The notes below the pieces were generated by a model, which saw nothing but the letters and a program-made list of their open reading frames with translations, was not told where the DNA came from and did not search any database. This document shows, piece after piece, positions 43,101 to 50,622 of a DNA stretch of 56,834 nt. Location of the stretch: positions 1 to 56,834 of the forward strand of contig JAJTIE010000035.1 in the NCBI GenBank assembly GCA_021300195.1, read 5' to 3'. The position numbers and the translations under genes were made by a program. This stretch comes from Bacteroidota bacterium. GTDB lineage: Bacteria; Bacteroidota; Bacteroidia; J057; JAJTIE01. Position 1 is the stretch's first letter; the number at the start of each line of letters is the position of its first letter.

Positions 43101-45418
43101 GTGGTGGTAACGGCAAGCGTGGTAGGATTCAGGGTAAACCACTCATAACCAGCGCCGGCAGATACCGTTGCCGTGATGGTGGCAGAGCCGCCTGGGCATA
43201 CCAGCTGGTCGCTTCCGGGCGTAACGACGGGCAGCGGCAGGATGCTGACAACAACCTGGTCGGTGGAGGTAGCGCAGGCGCCCGGCAGAGATGGGTCGGT
43301 GACCGTGAGGGTATAGGTAGTGGTGGTGGTGACCGTGGCGATGGGCTGGGCTACATTGGTAGCGCTGAGGCCCGTAGCAGGCACCCAGCTGTAGGTATAG
43401 CCTGCCATAGCCGGAGATCCCAGTGTGGTGGGTGTGGGGGTAGGGCTTTCGCAAAAAGTTCGATCTGCACCTGCAGCAGCCACAGGGCCGCTCAGCACCA
43501 CCACGGTAAAGGTGTTCTCTACTTGCTCTGCGCATCCACCCGGGTGCGTGAAGTTGATACGCCCCAGATACTGTGTAGTGGTAGCCGGAGTTACCGTAAT
43601 AGTAGGGGTTGTGGCGCCGGTAGACCACCAATAACTGACAGAGGTAGCACCGGCAGCTGGTGCCACAGTGATGTCTAGCGTAACGGGTGTGCCTGCACAC
43701 AAACTCTGCTGCGGCGAGGATTCATTGGCCAAAGCAATGGCATAGTTCCACGAAGCAGCTCCGTCATAGGGCCCACCCTGGTAGAACAACGGCTCCACAC
43801 AGGGGTTGAGCACGTCCGCCGTAGCCCCATCATAGGGCCCACCCTGGTAGAACAGCGGCTCCACACAGGGGTTGAATACGTCCACCGTAGCCCCATCATA
43901 AGGCCCACCCTGGTAGAACAGCGGCTCCACGCAGGGGTTGAGCACGTCCGAAGTGACTCCATCATAAGGCCCACCCTGGAAAACAGGCTCCAAGCCTGCC
44001 AAAAAGCATGAATCGAGTGTCTCGGTACAATTCCCGTTTATCAAGGTCAGGCTAACCAGGTTTTCGCCATCATTAACAAAAATTATGTTCGCCGGATTTT
44101 CATCCGTTGAGGTTCCACCACTGGCAAAATCCCAATACCAGGCAAGCGCATTAGTTGAGTTTGAGGAAAAGTTGTATGGAGTATCGGCTATCACCTGCTC
44201 GCAGCCATTCTCTACACCCCCCGTAGCCGGAGAGGTAACACTGATAGAACCGGTGGGCTTCAGGTCAATGTCATAAGGAATGGAGAGGGTAGCCACCAGG
44301 TTTGGCATGAAAGCCGTGTTTCGCACGGTAAGGCGAATGGTATAGGTACCTTCGGCCGTGTAGGTGAACGAAGGTTCGAAATCTGAAGAGGTGGAAGCAG
44401 CAGGATCACCAAACTCCCATTCATACTCAATATCGGAGCCTTGGGTAGAGAAGTTTGAAAATTGAACTGGCTCATTTACGCAGCCCCCGGCAATGGTAAA
44501 GTTTACAATGGGCAACAAGGGATTGAGCGGATTGCAATCCTGATCTGTAGTGGGGGCAGTTACAGCAAAAAGATTGACAGTACCGACAGCAGCAGCAGGA
44601 ACCACCACCTGCACATAGTAATCTCCAGTTTGCATGCAGTTCAGGGTAAACTCGGTAAGTGCGTCCGAGTTGCACGGGCCAGCACTGAGGGCCGTGCAGG
44701 TGCCATACAGCACGCGGTAGCGGATATTTGAGGGAAGGGCATTGGTATTTTCCTCCAGGCGGAAGCGCAAATCCACCTTCTCTGTTGCGGCTACAGCCAC
44801 CTTAAACCAGGCAGACTTATAGTTGGTAGGGCCGAAAAGACAGCCCATATTACTGCCATCCTCGCCAAAACCCTCGCCTATGGTGTGGCAGTCAATATTG
44901 ACCGATCCGGATGCTGAGGTAAGCAGGCCGGGCACATGGGTAAGCTGAATATTAACCGCCTCAGACTCCGGGTCCGTAGAAGTACACAAGTCGCCACGCT
45001 GAGGGATGAGCCATACACGGGGCCGTACCTGCTCGATGGTATAGCCACAGCCCGTAAGCAGCACATAGTACCGGCCAGGGCTTAGGCAGCCCTCGCTCCA
45101 GGGCTGGCTGTTCGCAAAAAGAGTGCTCGTCGTAACCCGGTCGCTGGCATCCAGGCTGGCACAGTCAGGGGCCTTGTACACCTGGATGTTATCGGCATCT
45201 GCATAAACCTGGTTGCCGGGGTTGATTTCGTAATTGATACGAAGCCTACCCGAAAACGTACTCTCGAATGTGTACCACAGGGTGCGGTTGCCACAGCCAT
45301 TTGGGTCGGTAGCACTTCGGGTGGCACAGGAGAAAGAAGCCCAATTACCCACCGTCACGCCAGATGGCAGCACGCCCATGTTGGCTGCATTTAGGTTCGG
45401 GTTGGCATCCCCCCCCAC
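40199..45418 (-). CDS. Giant surface protein, fragment 4: PKD domains, repeats, T9SS sorting domain
   Basis: A 1,739-codon frame whose start is a GTG inside the G8 run; the true N-terminal side is fragment 3. Early modules (NRTLWYTFESTFSGRLRINY, PGRYYVLLTGCGYTIEQV) match those upstream. A PKD domain follows (FSNFSTQGSDIEYEWEFGD, YTAEGTYTIRLTVRN), a second PKD-like part, four copies of a GGPYDG repeat, Ig-like domains (YWWSTGATTPTITVTPA, AGADRTFCESPTPTP), and two similar modules starting LDYRSRDNGNWNALTTWEV and LDYRTIADGSWTDVSIWEV. The end (VFPNPALNGQQISL, VRDVLGKVL, LAAGSYHVQVVTARR) is a type A sorting domain, which directs the protein through the T9SS to the surface. Confidence 0.88.
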   Translation of the reverse strand: MGGDANPNLNAANMGVLPSGVTVGNWASFSCATRSATDPNGCGNRTLWYTFESTFSGRLRINYEINPGNQVYADADNIQVYKAPDCASLDASDRVTTSTLFANSQPWSEGCLSPGRYYVLLTGCGYTIEQVRPRVWLIPQRGDLCTSTDPESEAVNIQLTHVPGLLTSASGSVNIDCHTIGEGFGEDGSNMGCLFGPTNYKSAWFKVAVAATEKVDLRFRLEENTNALPSNIRYRVLYGTCTALSAGPCNSDALTEFTLNCMQTGDYYVQVVVPAAAVGTVNLFAVTAPTTDQDCNPLNPLLPIVNFTIAGGCVNEPVQFSNFSTQGSDIEYEWEFGDPAASTSSDFEPSFTYTAEGTYTIRLTVRNTAFMPNLVATLSIPYDIDLKPTGSISVTSPATGGVENGCEQVIADTPYNFSSNSTNALAWYWDFASGGTSTDENPANIIFVNDGENLVSLTLINGNCTETLDSCFLAGLEPVFQGGPYDGVTSDVLNPCVEPLFYQGGPYDGATVDVFNPCVEPLFYQGGPYDGATADVLNPCVEPLFYQGGPYDGAASWNYAIALANESSPQQSLCAGTPVTLDITVAPAAGATSVSYWWSTGATTPTITVTPATTTQYLGRINFTHPGGCAEQVENTFTVVVLSGPVAAAGADRTFCESPTPTPTTLGSPAMAGYTYSWVPATGLSATNVAQPIATVTTTTTYTLTVTDPSLPGACATSTDQVVVSILPLPVVTPGSDQLVCPGGSATITATVSAGAGYEWFTLNPTTLAVTTTLGTASSYTVGTGVYGVRATNAACQSSIQPIRVNEEDITSLDYRSRDNGNWNALTTWEVKNPTTGVWVPAENLVFACGTIPYPTAQSDSVLVQHTVVYNLLYNTAGAFNTTNNPFGIDQTTISAAGLLRIPVGSNLGVVDKGTYDLVNEGRLEIAGTFTTTGSGLLQNSDNSTVAYTLAGNQTMWNGSYGRLEVTGSGSKAVGGANTEVRTGVQFSNAFIVLGNRNIALRSTATLSGFGPSAGYFVTNQFGSVVKDAVGSTPFFYPVGSSTASYNPLLVDNDGTVDNYSLRVEPNFANDLIFAQDELTAATSVNRTWHLSESVPGGSNLAITTYWVAADENAGFDRASSANGVFNSGTGWARVENLKPALGSGTSADMYSQTSSGQTTVGPISVGSCNIPPLDYRTIADGSWTDVSIWEVWDVATSTWVSASFVNNSCLQVQYPTALSRYVHIRHNVNYNFTIPNGVDQVLVRTGARLTVASGVILRMPHGSADPNSVVSTTLPPDAAQLISNTDIYNLGTLVITGEFAVMNAAKLNNDDNSLVHYNGNAQTMWAGKYGRLQVSSPSASVLSNKALGGANTRVNTDIRFTGAKVVLGNQNITLASAATVTGAGQQTGYLVATENGYCVWEYATGTDVAHSFPLGGDEYSPCEISFASVTGSGTLLGRVREHRHPTLATAINRFWTLERGTVNFAGGYVGTFNYHNVDLPFVPADLSEELDMVKVAGAYSTAYTQPNNWRLSPQSLGVSHDVSNNLGSIGNDAFSDFTFMPDFQTVLPVENLVLAGKWDGRDAQLYWTGDSETNAYGYTLRRSLDGITWTDVAWRSAVGTTSQPVAYQHLDMEVASMTTPHYYYSVQQQDLDGRVTHSNTVLLIRSGGAPADERVRVFPNPALNGQQISLVLQLEADEPVEIVVRDVLGKVLFTKTVAASAGQSLHSLPVGRLAAGSYHVQVVTARRVYTERVIVLDQ
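43761..43984 (-). repeat. 66-bp tandem repeat, about 3.4 copies, in the giant surface gene
   Basis: Units start near 43761, 43827 and 43893, with a partial copy from 43959. Each encodes a 22-residue unit with QGGPYDGAT and NPCVEPLFY. Copies differ by few bases (for example DVLNPC or DVFNPC), so the array is recent. Length change by whole codons would keep the frame. Confidence 0.92.
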
Positions 45419-45980
45419 AGAAGTCGTGCACTAAAGGTAGATTATCAAATCCCTCGTGCTGCACGCTTACGTCCACCTGTCCATTTACGTAGTTAAATAC
45501 GTTGTTGTCTACAATAACATAGTACCGAACCCTGCCTGTTTCGGTGCAGGGGTTGCGCTCAAAGGTAACGGAGTTTCGGTCCTCTGGGCACCAATTTGGT
45601 GCCGTCCGGCTGTTATCGATAAAGCGGAGGCCCTGTGCCACGGTGCTATCTATACCCCCACTGGCGCGCAGAGTAGCAAAATCGATGGTACCATCGGCAT
45701 CCGAGCGATATACACTAAAAGGAGCCTGCAGGGTCTTACCACTGGTTCGGTTTCGAACACGCACAGTAACTCGTCCAGGGCCGTCTACCACAAAGGTGTA
45801 CCACAGGGTGCGGCGGGTAAAGGGTTGTGTCTGGGCATCGTCCTGGTAGACAACGAAGTTGGCAGGCATGGGGTAGGGCACGCTAGTAGGCGTGGTATTC
45901 GGGTATCCGCCTATGGCGCATTTCTCGATGTCGGCCCCCCCCCTCGGCAGGAGAATCCCGTAGCTCACCTGGCTGAGCAC
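45345..45980 (-). CDS. Giant surface protein, fragment 3: beta module
   Basis: A 211-codon frame whose only start is a GTG at 45980. The genuine part begins after the G9 run with ADIEKCAIGGYPNTTPTS and runs through RRTLWYTFVVDGPGRVTV, GLRFIDNSRTAPNWCPED and VRYYVIVDNNVFNYVNGQVD to VHDFCGG. After the G8 run (45409-45416) it goes out of frame. The module matches those before and after it in fragments 2 and 4 (LWYTF..., YYV...), which shows all three belong to one protein. Confidence 0.7.
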   Translation of the reverse strand: MLSQVSYGILLPRGGADIEKCAIGGYPNTTPTSVPYPMPANFVVYQDDAQTQPFTRRTLWYTFVVDGPGRVTVRVRNRTSGKTLQAPFSVYRSDADGTIDFATLRASGGIDSTVAQGLRFIDNSRTAPNWCPEDRNSVTFERNPCTETGRVRYYVIVDNNVFNYVNGQVDVSVQHEGFDNLPLVHDFCGGGCQPEPKCSQHGRAAIWRDGG

Positions 45981-46698
45981 CCGTAGTGCAGTAGAAGATA
46001 TCGCTACTGGCCCGCCTACCCGGCACCGTGGGGTGCGCCTCTTCTACGGGATTGGCAGCAGTAGGGTCGTCTACTCGGCCGTAGTACTCCAGCCCATTAC
46101 GGGGCAATACACCAAAATCGTAGGCCGTAGAAGCATGGTCAAACCGGCTGGTAGCCACCTGATCTACATACACAATGGGCTGGACACTCTGGCCAATATG
46201 GCTATCATTCGCAAAAACAACAAAGGTGTAATCCCCTGGCTGGGCACGACAGAGTTCAATTCCATCATGGGTAGAATAGGTTGAGTGAAACCAGGTGTTT
46301 GACAGCTGAACGCAGGGCTGGATAGGTGCGGCATTCAGGATAGCGGGGTTGGTACGGGCATTTCCGGCATATACCTGCACGCGATAGGTGTGGAAGACAT
46401 TCCGGATATTGACGTAAGACTCCCTGTCGAGCGAGAAGGTGTAATAGGCCGTACGATTATAGCCTGAACATCCTGTTATGGGATGACCGCTAAATGGGAG
46501 GTCATTCGTACAGTTGAAGAATTCTGGCTGGCACAGGGTGTAGGCCCTGCCCGTAGCAGGTACGGGCTGTACCCCAGGGTCATTCCAAGACAATGGGGTT
46601 CCATTATTGGCTACACAGGCTGTGGCAGGCCGGTTGAATCCAGGGCTGTTGGTCAGCCCCGTGCCGATGCCGATAGTCAGATTAACGGCTTCGCCCAA
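45883..46698 (-). CDS. Giant surface protein, fragment 2: Cys-containing beta modules
   Basis: This frame is really open from about 47139 down to 45883, but it contains no ATG; its first usable initiation codon is the TTG at 46698, so it is unlikely to be translated on its own. It encodes modules like TDFWTCIDNPLTIAGRTPC, YNRTAYYTFSLDRESYVNI and GDYTFVVFANDSHIGQSV, each with paired Cys. It stops just after the G9 run (45935-45943); before that run the sequence is in frame (DIFYCTTGAQPGELRDSPAEG). With eight G the frame would pass into fragment 3. Confidence 0.7.
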   Translation of the reverse strand: MGEAVNLTIGIGTGLTNSPGFNRPATACVANNGTPLSWNDPGVQPVPATGRAYTLCQPEFFNCTNDLPFSGHPITGCSGYNRTAYYTFSLDRESYVNIRNVFHTYRVQVYAGNARTNPAILNAAPIQPCVQLSNTWFHSTYSTHDGIELCRAQPGDYTFVVFANDSHIGQSVQPIVYVDQVATSRFDHASTAYDFGVLPRNGLEYYGRVDDPTAANPVEEAHPTVPGRRASSDIFYCTTGAQPGELRDSPAEGGGRHREMRHRRIPEYHAY

Positions 46699-47069
46699 AT
46701 TTCCGCCCGCGCCACTTGAGTATGTAGGGCTGACAAAGGAGCCACCGCTACCGTACTGAACAACCGTATACCAGCCCGCTGTGGCGGGGAATGGCGCATA
46801 TACGTTGGTGCTCAGTTGTCCTCCACGGCAGCCCCATTCGCCAATTATGTTATCCGCATAAGGCGTCAGTGTGTTTGCACCGTTGCGGATGTCTCCGGCA
46901 AAAAGCCGGAAGTTATAATGACTACTTATTGTAAGAAAAGTGGAACCCGTAAGATAGAATACCCGGTAGATCTGCTTGGTAGCCCCGTCGCAGGGGGTGC
47001 GTCCGGCTATGGTGAGCGGGTTATCTATACAGGTCCAGAAATCCGTTTGTGCGTTTACAATTCCGGTTG

Positions 47070-49163
47070 TTATCGTTCCCAGGTTGTTTGGCGCAGCGGG
47101 ATTACCGAAAGTGGTGACGGGAGCCGTAAGCGTGAAGGGGTGGGTTGATCTCCTATCCCTACATCATTTGCATCGCCAAATGACACCAAGGTGTATGTGC
47201 CAGGCGTAACACATACCCGGATGGGAGTAAGCAGAGCCTGGCAACCCGCCTGATCCACCAGGCCTGTAATGCGCCCCCCCGACTGAGGGAGTGCGGAGGC
47301 ATCGCCCCGGTATAGCCGATAGGTAAAGCGCTGCCAGTTGCCACTACCAACGGTCAGAATACCGTTCTGATCAATCACTACACGGCGGTAAATGGCCTTT
47401 ACATTTGGGCCACACAAATCGCCGGCGGGCAGCACATTGTTGTTGCAACCAAAGCGATCGAAAGCGCCGGATATGGTTACATTCTCGGGCAGGGGGTCTC
47501 CGCCGTTCACGTTATCAATGGCAGCGGCCGTAGCCAGGTTGAAGGCACTGGTGGCCTGCACCTGCTGGCCAAGTATCGAGAGCTGGACAGCCCGCCCGAG
47601 GTGGTTGTAGCAGCTAAAGATATCGGACGAATCGCCCAGTACCTGCACCATGTAGAAGCCCGCTGTTAGGCAGGTAAAGGAGTTTGATCCGGAAAAGGTA
47701 CCACCCGCTACAGCCGTTACATCTAGCGGGCTGCAGCTGGCCATATAGCCGGTAGCGCTGTAATACAGGCGCACGCGTGGCGACCAGTCGGCAGGCCACC
47801 CTGGAACATCGTACAGGACCTGCGCATTCAGTCGTCCATCCCCCCATACGCCCGTATAGGGGTGGTTTCCGGCATAACGACTATCGGTAGCTATGTGTAT
47901 AACCAGCTCCCATACATTCCCGCTCATCTCCATGGCGCCATAGTAGGCGGCACCAGAGGTAGAACGCTTCTCGTTCGCATTTCGGGCAAAGAGGCCGCAG
48001 CCTACCGGTCCCTCGCCCAGGCTATTGCCTGCCGGATCGTACAAACGATGTTCGTTTAGTGAGGGAGTGGTACCGCGATAGTGGCAGTTTGCGTTTGCAT
48101 TCGAGGCATCGGCCAGCTCGGTTCCGTTTTCGGGCGTGGTGATGCGCAGCAACTGCGAAAGGGTGAATACATCCCGGCCCCAGGCAAATCCGCCCTCGGA
48201 AAAGGCCCCTACCCCCTTGCACACCTTTTCATACTCCAGCTCGGTCATGGGGCGCAGCGCCGCCCAGTCCAGATAAGAGAGCAGGTCGGCCTCGTCCATA
48301 TAGTTATTTGCCCGGTTCGGTTCGGTGGATACATAGCCCTGGGTGCCAATGGTAATGGTATTTCGGTAGGCCGTAAAAGCACTCGCAAAACGCAAGGCTG
48401 CCACATTACCCAGTGTATTCAGAAAATCTACGTACTGGCCGGCACTTACCTCATACTTCATGCAGTAGAAGGCATCAAAGCCCTTGGGATAATTGGCAAG
48501 AAGGGCCACTTGCCCACCGCTGATGGGCAGGTTCCGGGCAGCCTCTCCGTCAATCCAGGTCCTGTTAATGGATAGATTCAAACCGTCCCTCGCCCTATCC
48601 GCGCCCACAATCGTGCTCATATAGAAGCCCTTATAGGTAAGGGGTCCCGCCACATCTCCGGCCCAGTAGGCGGCCTGGGGCACCTGTACCATCTCGATGG
48701 CATATACGCGTATTTCGTAGTCTACAGTTTGCTCAAAGGTGGCGCCATCGGTGGCGCCTACTATAGCCAGGGTTACGGTCTCTCCGGTTATGTGGCCAAT
48801 CCCATCGGTGCTGCGGCGCACCATGGCACCGGTATTATGGTTGCCCGCATTGCCCAGCCGGTCGGTGGTGGTAATGTTTTGGGCAAACGCCAGGCCGGCA
48901 CTGAGGCTGTGGTCGGCCAGGGTGGTGCTCAGCAGGGCGTGGCTAAAGGTGAGGTCGGCAGCATCGCAGCGGCGGAACTTGACGAATACCCAGGCGGCAT
49001 CGTGGTTGCCGGGCGCGCCAGACACCATCCAGCTGTTTTGCCAGCTCAGCTGAAACTGCACCCGATTAGCACCCACACGCGTGATATTGGACACCACAAT
49101 AGAGTTGGCCAGTGCTTGATAGCCAGATGCAAGAGCAAGGAAGACAATAAAACATCGCTTCAT
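47070..49163 (-). CDS. Giant surface protein, fragment 1: signal peptide, beta domain, SUMF1-like domain
   Basis: A 697-residue frame from ATG 49163 (an upstream non-ATG start is unneeded) to a stop at 47070. The signal peptide is followed by a beta domain (RVQFQLSWQNSWMV, DAAWVFVKFRRC) typical of Bacteroidota surface proteins. A formylglycine-generating-enzyme-like domain then begins with MVQVPQAAYWAGD and contains FDAFYCMKYEVSAGQYVDFL, LRPMTELEYEKVCKG and GAMEMSGNVWELV. Domains of this fold occur in GldJ/GldK and in sulfatase-activating enzymes; catalytic activity here is not predicted, and a structural or binding role is more likely. The last ~24 residues (after GDQPTP) are out of frame: the next base-shifted frame continues FTLTAPVTTFGNP. 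The true protein goes on. Confidence 0.85.
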   Translation of the reverse strand: MKRCFIVFLALASGYQALANSIVVSNITRVGANRVQFQLSWQNSWMVSGAPGNHDAAWVFVKFRRCDAADLTFSHALLSTTLADHSLSAGLAFAQNITTTDRLGNAGNHNTGAMVRRSTDGIGHITGETVTLAIVGATDGATFEQTVDYEIRVYAIEMVQVPQAAYWAGDVAGPLTYKGFYMSTIVGADRARDGLNLSINRTWIDGEAARNLPISGGQVALLANYPKGFDAFYCMKYEVSAGQYVDFLNTLGNVAALRFASAFTAYRNTITIGTQGYVSTEPNRANNYMDEADLLSYLDWAALRPMTELEYEKVCKGVGAFSEGGFAWGRDVFTLSQLLRITTPENGTELADASNANANCHYRGTTPSLNEHRLYDPAGNSLGEGPVGCGLFARNANEKRSTSGAAYYGAMEMSGNVWELVIHIATDSRYAGNHPYTGVWGDGRLNAQVLYDVPGWPADWSPRVRLYYSATGYMASCSPLDVTAVAGGTFSGSNSFTCLTAGFYMVQVLGDSSDIFSCYNHLGRAVQLSILGQQVQATSAFNLATAAAIDNVNGGDPLPENVTISGAFDRFGCNNNVLPAGDLCGPNVKAIYRRVVIDQNGILTVGSGNWQRFTYRLYRGDASALPQSGGRITGLVDQAGCQALLTPIRVCVTPGTYTLVSFGDANDVGIGDQPTPSRLRLPSPLSVIPLRQTTWER

Positions 49164-49510
49164 GATGATAGCATTACATAGAGAGATAAAATTAAAGAGG
49201 AGCAAACTCTCCGCATCTCCTCAAAACAGAACATTTTATATTGCGAAACAAATGAGATTGCTCATTTTTCGAAGACAAGACGAAACGAGAAGTGGGCTAT
49301 AGATAACCGTCCAGCTGCGGCTGCTCCGCGGAAGGAGTCGTTCTGGGCCGGGTATCGTGCGGACGGGCATACCCCTCCTCATGGCGGGTGGCCACAGCCG
49401 CACTCGCGAGCGTGCGGACGAGCAAGACCTGAGCACAACGGATAAATATCTGCTACCTACAGGTTCTGGAGGGGGGGCGGGTGAGAGTAGATAGGCGCAG
49501 GTTTGGCCCA
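49164..49510. other. Intergenic region upstream of the giant surface gene
   Basis: This 347-base stretch contains the leader of the leftward giant gene and the 3' flank of lipA. I found no good TTG/TAnnTTTG pair. A small hairpin AATGAG/CTCATT lies at 49251-49266 and a G7 run near 49471-49477. A 9-base direct repeat GTGCGGACG occurs twice near 49360 and 49410. No gene was recognised. Confidence 0.5.
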
Positions 49511-50395
49511 CTACCCCTCCAGGTGGCGTTCGCTGTGGTAGCTGCTGCGTACCAGCGGGCCGCTCTCCACATACTTCAGGCCCTTGCGTAGGCCCACCGT
49601 ACGGTAGTGGTCAAACATCTCTGGGGTTATAAACTCCTCCACCGGCAGGTGCATCTTGGTGGGCTGCAGGTACTGGCCCAGCGTCATCACGTCGCAGCCA
49701 TGTGCCACCAGGTCATCCATTATCTCATACACCTCTTCGGGTGTTTCGCCCAGGCCCACCATAATTCCGCTCTTGGTGCGCAGCCCGGCCTGTTTGGTAC
49801 GGCGTATCTGCTCCAGGCTACGCTCATAGCGGGCCTGCGGGCGCACCCTGCGGTACAGGCGCTTCACGGTTTCCATGTTATGGCTCACCACATTGGGGCG
49901 TTCGGCCAGCACCAGCTCCAGGGCATCCCATTTGGCCTTGAAGTCGGGGATGAGTGTTTCCATCGTCAGTCCCGGGTTCAGCCGGTAGCTCTCGCGCACG
50001 GTGGCGGCCCAGATGCTGGCCCCCCCGTCTTTCAGCTCATCGCGGTTCACACTGGTAATCACTGCGTGCTTTACGCCCATCTGCCGGATGGCCTCGGCCA
50101 CACGTATCGGCTCTTCTTCGTCAAACTCGGTGGGCCTGCCAGTAGCCACGGCGCAGAAGGAGCACCCCCGCGTGCATACATTGCCCAGGATCATGAAGGT
50201 AGCAGTACCCTCGCCCCAGCACTCGCCCATATTAGGGCAGCGCGCACTCTCGCACACCGTGTGCAGCTGCTGCTTGTCTACTATGCTCCGCACACTACGA
50301 TACTGGTCTCCGTAGGGCAGCTTTACACGCAACCAGTCTGGCCGTTTCAGGCTTTCCGTATTCTTTATGCTGGGTACTACCGGTAGCTCTATCAT
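49511..50395 (-). CDS. lipA: Lipoyl synthase
   Basis: LipA is a radical SAM enzyme that inserts two sulfurs into octanoyl groups bound to lipoyl domains of 2-oxoacid dehydrogenases. The 294-residue protein starts at ATG 50395 and carries the auxiliary cluster cysteines C48, C53, C59 ([12 protein letters not shown]) and the radical SAM cysteines C74, C78, C81 (CTRGCSFC). Other signatures are [32 protein letters not shown], the conserved LRPTKxH-like [12 protein letters not shown], and the C-terminal RSSYHSE whose serine ligates the auxiliary cluster. Length is typical. lipB is not adjacent. Its start is 23 bases after the in-frame TTG of a slightly longer frame that I reject. Confidence 0.97.
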   Translation of the reverse strand: MIELPVVPSIKNTESLKRPDWLRVKLPYGDQYRSVRSIVDKQQLHTVCESARCPNMGECWGEGTATFMILGNVCTRGCSFCAVATGRPTEFDEEEPIRVAEAIRQMGVKHAVITSVNRDELKDGGASIWAATVRESYRLNPGLTMETLIPDFKAKWDALELVLAERPNVVSHNMETVKRLYRRVRPQARYERSLEQIRRTKQAGLRTKSGIMVGLGETPEEVYEIMDDLVAHGCDVMTLGQYLQPTKMHLPVEEFITPEMFDHYRTVGLRKGLKYVESGPLVRSSYHSERHLEG

Positions 50396-50524
50396 CTTGT
50401 GCAGGCTTATGTACAAAGTTCGTAAGATCTGTCTTCACCTACAAACAGCAGTATGGATAAGTAGGTTTCGGCTGAGGCATACACCAAACACCTGCCCGCG
50501 AGTACTCGGTAAGCCCGCTGCTCG

Positions 50525-50566
50525 AAAAAGCATCGTGGAGATCCGGTTGGATCCTGAATCTCCACG
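50525..50566 (-). terminator. Probable terminator after clpC
   Basis: On the minus strand a 9-bp perfect stem (CGTGGAGAT with ATCTCCACG, 50558-50566 and 50534-50542) with a 15-base loop is followed four bases later by five T (50525-50529). It is 57 bases past the clpC stop at 50623. Confidence 0.7.
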
Positions 50567-50622
50567 CTGCTATACGCTTAACCTCATCTGTCAACCCTGC
50601 GGCAGAGAACTCCAAGTTGACT

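Larger units (their letters stand above)
40199..49163 (-). pseudogene. Giant T9SS surface protein gene, read as one gene with three single-base frameshifts
   Basis: From ATG 49163 (signal peptide MKRCFIVFLALASGYQALA) to the stop at 40199 the sequence reads as one protein of about 2,987 residues if three single-base indels are allowed: one base missing at the short run 47137-47140, one extra in the nine-base run 45935-45943, and one extra in the eight-base run 45409-45416. After each correction the sequence on both sides continues in the same style. Domains in order: N-terminal beta domain, SUMF1-like domain (about 48700-47890), Cys-containing beta modules, two PKD-like domains (about 44515-44010), a 22-residue tandem repeat, Ig-like parts, two similar 360-residue modules, and a C-terminal T9SS type A sorting domain (VFPNPALNG, then GSYHVQVVTARRVYTERVI). 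The four fragments are listed separately. It is transcribed leftward and ends at a strong terminator. Confidence 0.75.

Noticed and set aside
41450-43678. Two ~310-codon plus-strand frames (41450-42382, 42746-43678) under the giant surface gene
   Set aside because: Both are antisense to firmly coded modules with a sorting domain; composition is that of a shadow frame.
43761-43984. A CRISPR-like array
   Set aside because: The 66-base units are contiguous with no unique spacers and code in frame for a 22-residue protein repeat.
40199-49163. A cluster of four separate secreted-protein genes
   Set aside because: Fragments 2 to 4 lack ATG starts and signal peptides, and module patterns continue across each break.
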